A stretch of DNA of 64,000 bases from Rhytidiadelphus loreus (taxonomy: Eukaryota > Streptophyta > Bryopsida > Hypnales > Hylocomiaceae). Position 1 is the stretch's first letter. Each line of letters starts with the position of its first letter. A program made the position numbers and the translations under genes. The notes under the pieces are model-generated. The model did not search any database and was not told where the DNA came from. It saw only the letters and a list, made by a program, of their open reading frames with translations. The stretch lies in the NCBI GenBank assembly GCA_947034895.1, contig OX344765.1:41855001-41919000 (forward strand). Direction: 5' to 3'. Below are positions 1 to 12,000 of the stretch, in pieces.

Positions 1-886
1 TCAAATTTCTATGTGTTCGTGTTGGGAAACGGAAGAGGATTCCAACGCACTAAAAAAATACGTCATTTGGTTACCTTATGCGAAAGTTACGAAGGATCAG
101 AATTTGATGTTCTGAAACCGTACTTACGTTTCGTACTGGAGTAGATGTTGAGGTCGTGTGCATCCTCTTTACCAATACGTATCGATTGGTTACTTAAGAT
201 TTTAGGGTGGCGCTGGAGATTTGGGGAGTACCTACCTGTGCGAGTAGTGGCGCATAAGCGGTTGACATTAAACCGGAAAATGGGTGTACCTGAAGGTGGT
301 TAGGGTACCTTAGGTTCTTATTGAATTACTCTTTGCTGGTGTCGCATGTTGATAACACAGTGGTGAAGGTGAAGATTTAGTTGCGTGGAACGCAAGTTTT
401 CTTCTGTAGTTGGAGAGGGGAATTTGGTTAAGGACAGAGTTGTGGTATGGATTTTAAGTAAGGTAGAGAAAGAAGGATTTATTGGTGATACCGTTGAATT
501 GACGGTGTTCGAATTATCTTTAGTTAGCTTTATTTTACGGAAGCTTACTTAAGTATCAATCGACAGACGATGAGCAAATCAAACGACTTGCTTATCCTTT
601 TGCTTCCAGTCGTGCCCATGCGAGTGGATGTGCGACGGCTTGTTTGTTAGACGTAGCTTTCATCTGAGGAAGGCAGGATTTGAATTTCTGCCTCTGATTC
701 CGCAAGATTTTGAACTGTGAAGAATCTCTTGATTCCCTTGTTCAAGAGTCTTTGTGAGACATGATTCTTGCATATCTCTGTCTTTGTTTTCCCCTTTTTG
801 CTGAGTAGAAGGCGCTAATTTGAATTGTCCCCCTTCTTGATGTTGGAGTAATTCTACATCGATCTGGCACGAGTGTGGAACGCGAA
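1..886. other. 5' flank, no recognised gene
   Basis: I see no supported coding exon here. Bases about 20-90 resemble a dispersed repeat found again near 26.5, 35.7 and 38.0 kb (the shared words are around a 'ttccaa-gcac' block and 'atgcgaaagtta'). The part from about 540 to 870 is less repetitive and could hold promoter, 5' UTR or a further 5' exon of the gene that follows. A short ATG frame at 618-645, MRVDVRRLV, ends at a possible GT donor in the right phase (phase 1) for the exon at 982. This is only a candidate. Confidence 0.4.
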
Positions 887-1965
887 ATGTACATTTATGT
901 GTGTAAGTTGTGCCGGTTAGCCGTGAATTTAATTATAGTACTTCTTACTTTTGCTCATGTGAATTGGCCTTTGTATTGCAGACGGATTCTCCCACATGGA
1001 GTTGAGGTATGCCCAGCACTCAAAGTTGCCTTAGACTCAGGAAAGCATTTAAACTGCCTGGAGTTAGGCTTACGCATTGTGAAAGTTAAAGTTGCTGAGG
1101 ATTGTTGGCAGAAGTAGAAACTTGCATGAACTGTATGTATCAATGAACCGAAATAATTCATTTAATCGATGAGGTTCTCGAATATATTTCCAATCATTGT
1201 ACGAAAGTTGTTCATCATATACTTAAAATTATTGGAATGAAAATCTATAATGCATAGAGTGTTTCTCGACCGTCTTAGCCAAAAAATCTTGAGCACTTTT
1301 CAAAAGAAGCTTGAGCGTACAACTGGTATGATACCGGAGTAACAATTAATTTTGAATTTTGAACTGAATCCCACGACTGCGAGTCAGGGTTGGTGGGCTA
1401 TCATTGGTCAGTGGACCCATTGCAATTGACTGCTGGTGGGTCTTCAGTTGAATGTCATGTATTTGGTTGGTTGCATGTGGTGCATATAGTTAGGCATGCA
1501 TGTAGTTCTGGTGCGTTTGTGTGATGTTTTTGTCCATGCCTGGTCCACTGCAGGGAGTCAATGGTTGGTGGAAAGAAGCGACCTGTTTGGCAAGAATGGA
1601 GCTGCAGAGGTTACGCAAACTCAAGCGCTGAGAAAGAGGATGTGCCTCAAGGCAATGAGGAGTTCCTGGAATTCAGCACACCCAAGACCCCTGCAACCAA
1701 ACGATATGCAGTCGGCAGAACTGCAATAACCGATGACGAAGTCCAAGGTGAGCGGGTGGACAAAGAAGTCAAGGAGAAAGCCAAAGAGATTCTTCAGCAA
1801 GTCGGTGAGACGCTAGGTGGGACGGTGGAGGAAGCGAAGATCAGGCAATTACAGGAGAAGCTGGCTGCAACCGAGGGAATTGGTGATGTAGTGCACGAGT
1901 TGTATAATCAGCAAGAGGAGCACACCGATTACTCTCAAACTGGAGCAGCCGGTGTCAAAGCGTAG
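887..1965 (+). CDS. small unrecognised, probably mitochondrially targeted protein
   Basis: Two exons are well supported: 982-1006 and 1554-1965, with GT-AG borders. The first exon is uncertain. ATG at 887 with a strong GTAAGT donor at 903 joins in phase and gives about 150 residues; starting at the ATG at 996 gives 140. The N-terminal part reads KRPVWQEW then CRGYANSS, a classic R-x-Y-A presequence cleavage context. It matches the presequence end of the E2 gene at 9.0-14.2 kb. The mature part is hydrophilic and charged, with a probable helix rich in Lys and Glu (VKEKAKEILQQVGETLGG) and no membrane segment. It loosely resembles LEA-type helices, but I do not recognise the family. Location in the mitochondrion is inferred from the presequence; the function is unknown. 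Confidence 0.6.
982..1006 (+). repeat. 25-nt presequence exon, copy 1
   Basis: This tiny exon (acceptor TTGCAG, donor GAG-GTATG) has a counterpart of identical length and phase at 9582-9606 in the E2 gene. By eye 19 of 25 bases match, and the match continues into both flanking introns (TGTGAATTGG upstream, GTATG downstream). It reads GFSHMELR here and GISRVELR in the E2 gene. Confidence 0.7.
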
Positions 1966-2535
1966 CTAGGATTTATGTTCAATTCCTTCCGTTGTTTGTT
2001 CTCGATCATCTTTCGATGCTTCATTTGAATGGCCTGGCCTGGCCTGGGGCTGCTGAAACTGGCACGTAATCTTGCTTTCTGGAGGTTCAGCCAATGTAGC
2101 CTGCTTAGAACTTTAGACGACTCCAATCACATTTTCAAACATTGCTTGTTGAATTGATTGCAGTGAACTTACCAGACAATTCGCCAGGAAGCTTTTGAAA
2201 ACTATTTGAAAACTAACTTTTGTACAGCGAATATTTCTTGTTCGGCACCTAAATCTCTTCAGTTTTGCTGATCACTTATGTGCCTTCCAGCTATTGTCTG
2301 GTTGTGTCCAGACGCTTTACCTTTGTTCAGTTCAGTGTTTTAGAAATTTTCCGATCCTTGATCTCTTTTGTAGAATGGGTTTGTGGAGGTGTAACAAAGG
2401 AAGCCTGACCGATTTCAGAGATGAAATGACATGCCCTGGTTAAGTCCCATTTGTTATCTTGAGGGACAAAATGGATTTTTGGTAGGCTTGTGTACAGGTA
2501 GAACCTCTCTTAGTGCATGGTGCTGGGACTATGCA
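1966..2535. other. 3' flank of the first gene
   Basis: No coding signal is seen. This is probably 3' UTR plus spacer. A short near-direct repeat 'tggcctggcctggcc' lies near 2030-2045. No poly(A) site could be fixed. Confidence 0.4.
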
Positions 2536-3497
2536 TTAACCCCTCATCGCCAGAGGCCTATTTGAGTTCAAAAACACCACTGTTTTTGAAGTGGTGTAGC
2601 TCTAAATGTCAGTAAGGTATAGAAATCTCAACCGTACAATCTTGTAGAGTACATGAATCAAATTTGCAGTCATTTGACCGTGTAAATTGAAAGATTGTAA
2701 TGTTTTAGTGTTTAAAAAGGATGCTGAAACTTTTTTAGAAACACATTTGGAGGGAACATTCGATTTCTAAACCTACTCAAATGGAAAAACTTTAAACTGT
2801 AAAGTGATTCAAAAAAATACCTTTGTAAGAAAATATCATAGAATTGACTCATTATGTCTGCAAAATGGCTTTCAAATGTCAAAAAAATAGCAAGAAAAGT
2901 TGCAAAAAACACCTCTTAGGTTGAACCTCCACCTACTAAAATGCTTCTCAGTCACTCACTACTTCTTGGATTGAGATGAAATTTTAATCACATAAACTAG
3001 ACTAGTATGCACATCTTTTCCAAATTATTTTTATTGAAAATAGACATTGTATGAAGAAGAAACAAGCCGCCGAAGTTCACTCTAATCCAAAAATGTCAGG
3101 ATTTTGAACTTTGAATTGCTCCCAAAACATTCAAAACAACTTGGTTTGAAATGAAAATTTTACCACAATAACTAGACTTCAAGGGAAACATAACCCAATT
3201 TTTTTTTATTTTATTGAAAATGAACATTGGATGAAGGAGATACAAGCCCCAAAAGTTGTAGCCTTCAAATGCAGTTTGGTAAACCCAAATTGAACTTGTG
3301 AACTTCGATTGGCTTCCAAGATATCAGTACATCTTGGATTGATCTGTAAAATTTATCACATAAACTAGAAGAGAGAGCGCAAATTTCCCAACAAGTTTTA
3401 TTGAATTCGGACATTGGATGCAAAAGTTACAACACTTTGAATTGGACTTGAAACTATGTGAGGACACTTTTTGTTCCCTCCGGTGGTGAGGAGTTAA
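2536..3497. mobile_element. TTAA-flanked TIR element with internal tandem repeats
   Basis: The ends are TTAACCCCTCATCGCCAGAG at 2536 and its imperfect inverse ending in GGAGTTAA at 3497. The TIR is about 21 bp with four mismatches. Both ends carry TTAA, as in piggyBac target duplications. No transposase reading frame is seen, so it would be non-autonomous. Assignment to a superfamily is an inference from the termini alone. Confidence 0.5.
2966..3440. repeat. three diverged tandem copies, period about 175-193 bp
   Basis: Copies begin near 2966, 3141 and 3334 with a TTGGATTGA-type start, followed by 'cacataaactaga' and later 'ttattgaa...gacattg-atga...acaagcc'. They lie inside the TTAA-flanked element. 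Confidence 0.6.
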
Positions 3498-3502
3498 GAG
3501 AG

Positions 3503-4491
3503 TTTAACCCCTCACCAAACTATATAAAGTGGTTATTGGATTCATTGTTCTCAATGAATTAAAAGTCAAATTTTTACAATTTGGTTTCTAAGCAACTAAA
3601 CTACTTCACATTGTATATTACCGCACTAGGGGCCCTTCTTGGCTTGTCTACCATAGGGCACAGGAAGAGTAGTGAGGCCCTGGTCTACAAAACCACATGC
3701 CAAATATGCATTCTTTGTTGTCCAGAACAACTGAGTATGTAGATTTTTTCGTATTGTTAACTGTAGGCCGATTCTAACGTCCTAAAGGGGATAATGTGAA
3801 TTCTTGTTCGATTTTCACTTTTCACTATACGAAGGATGCAACAAGGCTCAATTAGACTAGGAATGATTAAATTTTTTTTGGCGCATATGGCATTTGCCGT
3901 TGTAGTGAGAAGTAATAGACTAACCATACCCTGACATTTATTCTAAAGGCAACATCCTTGCCAATGGTGAGGGATTTTGTTTCCCCATCAAACCAAAGGA
4001 TTGTGTTCAAGCCATGGATACTAGTAGGAATCAAACCATAAACCTTATGGACACAATGAGTCTAATACTAAAAATAAATAGGATGTGCCTACCTCTCATA
4101 GGATGTTATATAGATCCAACAAAAAATTATAATTTGTATGAAAGTGTATTTATGTGAGTTGAAATTCAGTTGTTGTTAACTTGTTATACTTAGAATTTGC
4201 CGATATTTTATTAATAAGAAAGCTACAGAAGTCTTCTTTCATTTCAATGGTGGCAATTATCAAAATTATTCCATATGACACTAGTAGAAAATCAAGCCCA
4301 ATCTATTGTTTTGGTCGCATTGATTATCAACAGAGTTTTGTTGATCAACAAAAATTTGTTGATGATCAACGCAACCAAAACAACAAATTCGGCCTGATTT
4401 TCTACTAGTGTGAATGAGGAATAATGCTTGTTATAATAGGTAGTTAAGAAAACAAGAGCTATACTCAAACATCCTTGGTCCTTTAGGGGTT
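3503..4491. mobile_element. possible second TTAA/CCCC-ended element
   Basis: A left end TTTAACCCCTCACC starts only a few bases after the previous element, and a right end CCTTTAGGGGTTAA closes at about 4491. Only the outer 9 bp (TTAACCCCT) agree, so the pairing is tentative. It would enclose the CACTA MITE at 4279-4410 as a nested insertion. Confidence 0.25.
4279..4410. mobile_element. CACTA-type MITE, 132 bp, TSD TGA
   Basis: The termini CACTAGTAGAAAATCA and TGATTTTCTACTAGTG are exact inverse complements. They are flanked by the 3-bp direct repeat TGA. CACTA ends plus a 3-bp TSD are the hallmark of the CACTA (CMC/EnSpm) superfamily. The interior is largely palindromic and has no coding capacity. 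Confidence 0.8.
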
Positions 4492-7400
4492 AAGAACAAG
4501 CTCTAAGTAGAAACAAAGTAGTATCCATGGTCTTTTTATTATTTGTCTAAAAGGAAAAGATTAGTTCCTTTTTTAATATACAAATCTCTATTTAAATCTT
4601 TGCATATCCTTGCTTGTATCTTGGTATAAATAGAAATATTAATTAAATCCAATTCTTGTTTATAATGTTTCCATATCCTTGAATCCCTAATAAATAAGTA
4701 TTTTTAATAACTAATAGAGTATTTAATGCCAAATATGATTAATTGAATCATATATACTCCAATTTTTAATCAATTCAAACATTGAAGTTATAAAACAAGA
4801 TGTTGGTAGTTGATGATGTGTTCATCTAATTTTGAAAATTGCATGAAAAACAAAAATAGGATATATCACATTAGATTAGTAACCTTGCAAATTGAAATAA
4901 AATCCAAGTGTACCTTAATTTTAAAATTTTATAAAGGTATGTGTTGGGTTTGTTAATCTATATTGTGTTTCTTATTCTATACCTCCAATGTTTGAATTGA
5001 TTGAGCCCCTAAAGTCCGAAAAGTCTCCTTGAGGGATTTTTAAAGGTTTGAGCATGTACCTATAATCTTAATTTTTGGCAAGATTTTTTGAATTAGTTTT
5101 TGAAGGTAGAAAAATTGATTAGCTATTTAAGAATATAATTTTTATTTCAATTGGTGCATGGTAGCAAAAGTTATGCCACAATAAGCCAAAAATAGGCAAT
5201 AATGAATAACAAAAAAATCCACAAGAACTTGAAATAAATAATTAAAAATAAATAAAATCTTGTAGATTATATTTTTGTCTCTGGTAAGATTTGATTCATT
5301 CCATTTAAATAAGTGATGTGAAGTTTTGTTTTTTTGTAGGCAATCTTAGCAAATTCTTCAGAAAATAATGCATTGGATCCATTTATGAACTCAATTTTAA
5401 CAATTAAAAAAAAAAGTTGCACATGGTTTAGTTTGCTTTTTAGAACAATCTCACCATTGGAATCTATAGTATGTTTCAATTCCATCTTAGAGCTATCAAC
5501 AATTTATTTTTTTCCTTCTATCTCATATCTACTTTGACTTAATAATTTTTTAAAGAATGAAAATCATTGGTGGTGGGCGTGTGTGTGAATTATTTTCTCC
5601 TAACTCTCGAATCATTTTTTCAATATAAAAAAGAATAAGAATAATTCACAATCTATAGTACAAAAATCTTAAGTTAAGAGAATTCAATGCCTTATAATTT
5701 AGTCACGTCAGGAATGAAAAAAAACTTGTTTTTTTTTCACTTAAAGCATTTATATATTGTCATTGATATGATCAAAGTTTTTGAAATTTCTTCTACACAT
5801 TTTCTCATACTAGTCTAATACAAGATCCTACGATTGAGTATGCAAAAGAAACAAATGTATAATTTTTTTTTTGTTTGCATACAAAATGATAGTCTTAAGT
5901 GTTTTTTTATGAAAAATTGAACTCAGGATTATTGGTGTTAAAATTGAGTTTGAGTCAAGTACAATCAACAACCTTAGGATTAATTTATATGTTGCTTGGA
6001 CAAAATATCACTTAAAAATATTCTATTTATTGTGTAGAATATGAATTTCATTTATAGTTGTCACATTCTATAATAAAAAAATATCTTCTCTTAAGCATAC
6101 TATGATACTTCATAACAGGCCTAAAGAATACTCTAGAAAACATGATGATCTCATGATAATATCTTAAGATAATGAATTCTTGAGGATGTATAGAATATCC
6201 TTCTCCAAAACATAAAGATATTGCATAATTACACCAACAACGATGGTAGTGCATGAGTAAAGAGACATGAACCTACAAGCTTTGAATGTAGTTGTAGGTA
6301 TGTACCTACAACCCTCTAAAGGTGTTTATAACATATGTGTCTATAACATAGGTACCTATAATATAGACACCTATAACCATAGAGGTTTATAATATAGACT
6401 CCTAGGCTCATGAACTCATAGATTTTATGATAATGTGCTAACACTCCTCACTACACTAATATCCTAAAGAGACTAACTATATTTGTTTTTAATATATCTA
6501 TGAATATAATTACTGCAATTTTATTTTATTTATAATGAAATGTCAATATTAAAATTGATGTCAAATTTGAAATTCCTCAAAAAGTTGTTTTACAGAGATA
6601 CAAATGTATGTGTTGTTTCTACATTGAAATGTATTGAAATGGCAGAAATCAATAAGATAATACATGTGGCAATAGCTAGGACTTTATTTTTCTCTAATTG
6701 CAAATTGAAGTGAAAATGATGAGAATCACAACCATATTAAAATAAATTACTTCAATTTACGTTTGCCTAAAATAAATGCTTAACTATTACCACACATATT
6801 ACATGTTCATTTTAGCATTTTAGTGCATTCTTAATATAGAAGAAACATGAACCTATCTATTTTGTAAAACTTGCAATTGAAAGGACAATTTTTTTAGGCC
6901 CACTAATTTTGAGATGCCTTTGTATAACCATTTTACCATTAATTTGTTTGTAATTATGTATTTGTGATGGCTACAATAGTGACTACATTTTTTATATTTT
7001 TATTATAGACATTTTATTATAAATATTACCTTTTATACAAATATTTTAGTATAAATAAAGGCAAACCAAAATGATCAAACTCTGGGATGAATTGGTACAT
7101 TCTTTGCTTCTACAATAACCTTAAAAGTCATTTGTTGGAATTTTTTTGTCTTCTATAATGTTTCACAATAAAAATCTTGTTAACCTAGGCACAAAGTCAA
7201 AACTTATACTCTACCTTTTTTTCATCCTTGGTGCAAATGTATCCTTAAGGTACACTCGCCCATAAGTGTAACCACCTAATTTGTGACAAATTCATATGGT
7301 CCTTAACCCCTCAAGGACTAAGAGTACATAATGAGTCTTTTTCAAATTTTTAATGGCAAATGCATGGTAGGGTGAAACGAATCTCAATATTTTGTAAACT

Positions 7401-7519
7401 AGGAACTTATAGAGTAACAAGTTTACATACGTGTTGCATTTTCTGATTTTCAAAATTTGAATGTCAAAAGTATTTAAAATTTTATTTAGGAAATGTAATC
7501 TAATAGAAAAATGAAGCAA
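4492..7519. other. AT-rich spacer
   Basis: There is no gene here. The sequence is very AT-rich with homopolymer runs. Isolated 'cccctaaagtcc' (about 5010) and 'TTAACCCCTCAAGGAC' (about 7308) look like ends of the TTAA/CCCC element family, but no partner could be fixed with confidence. The short reading frames here have no protein-like features. Confidence 0.5.
6265..6430. repeat. degenerate 'tataacataggtacc' tandem repeat
   Basis: Short imperfect units of the type 'ata-ac-ta(g/t)acacctataa' recur about six times. The same motif makes a longer array at 61.95-62.29 kb, so this is one dispersed minisatellite-like family. Confidence 0.5.
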
Positions 7520-7744
7520 CACTATAAGAAACCCATGTTTTTTGTGACGAGCCCTGATTTTTTTGACTGATTTTTTTTTATGTCTAAGTTGACATTTAGT
7601 TGTTTTTATGTTTTTCATGACATCCAATTGATCTAATGAACATAATTAAAAACGTAAAAACAGCTAAATGTCAACTTAGACATCAAAAAAAATCCGTCAA
7701 AAAAAATTAGGGCTCGTCACAAAAAACATGGGTTTCTTATAGTG
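7520..7744. mobile_element. CACTA-type fold-back MITE, 225 bp, TSD CAA
   Basis: It starts CACTATAAGAAACCCATG and ends CATGGGTTTCTTATAGTG, with CAA directly repeated on both sides. The two halves are near-perfect inverted complements over almost the full length, so a transcript would form a long hairpin. There is no coding capacity. Confidence 0.85.
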
Positions 7745-9003
7745 CAAGCATAATGATTTTTCAATGAAAGGAATACTAGGGATGGAAAAAAACATTTTCT
7801 TGGACATTTTATAGTCTTTATTTCGTACAAACATAAAGGATTTGGAGAATTAAATTTTATTTTTTTTCATTTTTAGCAATTTAAAAAATAAAAGGTTCAA
7901 TCTGGAGTGATTAAGAACAAAAAATAATTAGAATGAATTCAATTTTTTTGAAGATGTTCCAAAAGATTTGCTAATAATATCAATTGTTAAATTTCAAAAA
8001 TTGACCTATATATAAATTTTTGTAATTTTTGTAAGATCCAATTTGGTCAATTTTGACTTTCTACTCCTTTTGTTTGAAAATGTTACAAATTTGAGAGAGT
8101 TTTTTTTCTCAATATTTTATATTAAAAAATTAAAAAAGAATCTTAGATTCCAATATAATTTTTGGATGGTACTGGTGGTGTTTAAAAACACATTATTCAT
8201 CTTCTTACAATTTTTCTTCCCCCAAATTGCATTTTTTTGCCTATAAAGTTGACCATCCAAATTTGTTATAATCTAAAAATCCAACGGTCAAAAATTTCCA
8301 CAGTTAATTCCTTGCATGGTAGACAAAGTAGTTGGTTAGCAAAAAAATACATTCTTGAATGAATAGGTGCATTCTTTGTCTCTATAGTTTATGAGAAAAT
8401 AAATTATAAGACACTTTAAATTTTTTATGTTGTTATAGGGTTAAAATGACCACCTTCATTCTCAACCATAGCCACCACAAGCTTTCAAGAGCAACCAAAA
8501 AGAGTTGAAGAATTCTTTTAAGCAATTAGTGGGAATTAAAGCAATTTCTCTTTTGAAGATGACCGTACAAAAAGAATTTAGTGGAATAAGTATATACCCT
8601 ATGCTTTCAACTTTCAAAATTCATAAAATATTGAATAAGTGTAAAAAAAAAATTACGAAACGACTTCCTTTGATTCTCTTTCAAGGAAGCTAACATTATT
8701 GATTATTGTTTTTTCCGTGGGGCACCAAAAGTGTCGGTTTTGGGTGCTTCTATGGTTAAGTTCCCCACTAACCCAAGGCTTGTTTAGACGAGGGCGAGGG
8801 TTAAGGTCGTCACCTCCTTCCCCGAGAGTCCCAGTGCCGCTGGCGTCCATCCCGCACATTCCATTGCCAGCTTCACAAACCCATCGTTGCAAGTTACCAA
8901 AACCATTTTGAAACGATCCCTTGCACTTGATCCGCTTTGCTTTCTTGCGCAGATCGTCGACGTCAAACAAATCTCCTAGTCTCGGGAGCTGCAGAGCTCT
9001 GCC
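7745..9003. other. spacer and E2 promoter/5' UTR
   Basis: The region to about 8690 is AT-rich spacer. From about 8700 the composition becomes balanced and GC-richer up to the E2 start. This fits the promoter and 5' UTR of that gene. The open frames on both strands here are compositional. Confidence 0.4.
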
Positions 9004-12000
9004 ATGGTGATGGAGCGCGCTCTGGTGCGCTTGCTGCGCTCGCAAGCGCTGCGTGCGACTGCCTCGTCCTCCGCCCTCGTCCAGGTTCCCTTTCCTTTTC
9101 TTCCATTTACAGATTTACCACTTACAGATTTGCGATCGGCGCCGGCTATGCGTGGAATTTGATGGTTAGCGTTTGGTGTGGATGGTTGGCAGAGAGGATT
9201 GGCGGCACCTGTGCGGGAGTATGTGGCGTCGCCCTCGCCTACTTTAGGTGATTCTCGTGTTTAGTTCGAGTTTTGATTAGTTGACAGGGAGGTTCATTCT
9301 TTCTAGGTTTTCGTGCGGTGTACGGATTCGCTTGTTTGATTATTAGGGTTACTAGGCATTCTGTGTTTTAAGATAGCGATTAGGGCAATCTGAGGTCGTT
9401 GGGTTAAGCTGGATGTGTGGCATGCATATGCTAGCCATTTGGAGTTTAATTCAAGTGTGTTTGCGATTTTGTGTTCTGCTGCAAATCTGATATTTGATTT
9501 CTTTTTGGAATTATAGCTTGACATTGAAGTGCATTCTTAGTACATTTGCTTAGAATTTGTGAATTGGTTTCTGTGTTGCAGATGGGATTTCCCGCGTGGA
9601 GTTGAGGTATGGATAGTACTGTCGACTACTTGTTGACTCTAGAAAGAATTTCTTAGAGGGGATCCGGTCGGGTTTCGTGGACTTGGTTTAGGGTTTGTGG
9701 AAGGTCGTTGTCTCTAGGGTTTCAGGATCTGTATAGATTCATGTTTTATTGTTTAGGGTTTACTAGGTACACGATTGTGAAGTCAGTGGTCAAGCTTTGG
9801 ATTTTTATGTTTTTTGAGTTTTTGATTTTACGTCACAAAAACATTCCCGTTTGCTTGACTAGGCTCTTAATGCTGTGCTAGTAGGCATTAGAGTCATATA
9901 TAGATGAGTGGATTTGAGGTTTGTGATAGGACAACACTATTTGCATTGATGTCAACTAGAAATCGGTGATTTACATCTGATGAGTGAACACGAATTTGAG
10001 ATTATCTAATACTGATATAATGTTCTATTAGAATTAAGAATTGTGTTTCCACTAATAACTCGTGAATCTATTAGGGGTATCTTTGGAGATGTGTGTTTAT
10101 CGTTAGTTCGGGTTAATATGTATTTATGCAGATGGTTGCATTTTTTTTTACTATTTTGGGTGTGGTTCATTGTAGTGAGTCGTTTATTGGCAGCAGGCGA
10201 CCAGTTTGGCAAGAATGGACCAGAGGTTACGCATCAGGATCAGGTATCACTAGCACCGCCGATTGAGTGCTAATAGTCATGACTCTTTCTCTTTGTTTGG
10301 GACCGTGTACGTAATTTGGTGGGTCGAATGTTACAGTATAAGCGAAGTCTGTCTAGTTTGTACCATAGAGGACCTGGACGAGGAAACTCAACATTCTGTA
10401 GGGATTGTCGGCCATAGTAGGAAACTCTTCATTCTATATGAAGACTTCTATCTCGGCTCTAGGGTGCTCTTTGAATACCCTCGTAAATCACAAGTCTTGT
10501 GGTGTATGACCGCCTGAACAGCTGCTAGGTAGCGCAAGCCGTCCCACTTCTGGTATTATACAGGATTTACAAAAATGGGGTACCCTAGGGGTCGATTTCA
10601 CCTACCTTTGGATTATACACTAGGGTCTTCTATGCTTCAAGGGAGGACTTTGCCGCCTTCAATTCCCTAAGAAATGGAGTTTGAGCGGCGGGCCTTCTAT
10701 ATTACCCTTGTCCCCTTAAGCCTTTTTGGTGTATGGTTGTGGGATTCTTACGAGGTGGTTGGTGTTGTTCTATGGAACCTATTGCAGAGGAACCTGGGGT
10801 GGTAGTTGTTCCGTTCATGGGGGAATCTATTGAAGATGGCTCACTGATAGCAATCCTAAAGCGTACGTGATTACCTGACGAGCAACAACTTTTTTCTGTT
10901 ACCGATCCGGCTGCATCCCTTCTGTGAGTAGAGTTAAACGAATTTTCTGTTTGAAGGACAGTGTATAATTATAAGACTAATGGAATTTGAGGGTTACAGA
11001 ACCTGGCGATGCTGTGGCTGTTGATGAAATTATCGCTCAGATTGAGACCGACAAGGTTCATTTTTATCTTTACTCTCATCCTCTCTTTTGTCTTTCCTCC
11101 CTTTGAGCACTAGTTTCCGGAGTTTCAAAGCTTAGTTTGATATGCCGATGTATGCAAGAGTAATGGTTGATATAAGTTGTTCCCCCTTATTTACTCTTGT
11201 TCTCGAAACAATATTCTAGGACATTTGTAACCCGTTATTTATTGCCTGTTTGACTTTGATGTTGTGATCTTCAGGTGACTATTGATGTACGTAGTGATGT
11301 TGCTGGGAAGATTGATGAGGTACCTTTTTTTTGCATAAAGGGTCTTGTCTCTGCATCCATCAATACCTGAGATTAACTCGATATAGAAAGCTAGGAATTG
11401 TGGCCTGGTATCGGGTTATGTTTACAAATGTCAATGCAACCTTCAGTTGCTTTGCTAATATAAAAACTGACATTCACATGTATGCAGTTTCGTATTTTTT
11501 TAGCGAGGTGTCGTTGATATGATATGCTTCCTGTTTAGAATGACTATTTATGATTTTTTGTGCTGAAGTTAACTTGTGTCAGCTCTGGAAGTTTTTTATC
11601 ATCTGGTGGGCCATGTTTATGGCACCTTAATTGTGTTGAGCATCTCAATTCTGCGTAGAGTTCAAGCTCTACATTCATCAAGCCAGTTGTATAACGTTGG
11701 TACTGATATTGCAGATTCTAGCGAAAGAGGGTGACACTGTTAAAGCTGGAACACAACTTGCTCGAGTGGCCGTTGGAGAGGCTGGAGCCCCCTCGGCTTC
11801 TCCTTCTAAAGAGTCGGCCGCTCCTCCGAAAGACTCGGCTCCTCCTTCAAAAGATGACTCTGTCCCTCCACTTCCTCCTAAAACCGCGGTTGCTTCTAGC
11901 TCCTCTCCTAACAAGGACTCGCCACGTCCTCCTCCGTCTGCACCTAAACCACCACCTCCGGCACCCGCCCAACCTAAATCTACCTCGGGAACTGAAGTAC

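Noticed and set aside
8653..9045. 130-codon minus-strand frame over the E2 5' region
   Set aside because: It overlaps the E2 leader and first exon antisense and has no recognisable domain.
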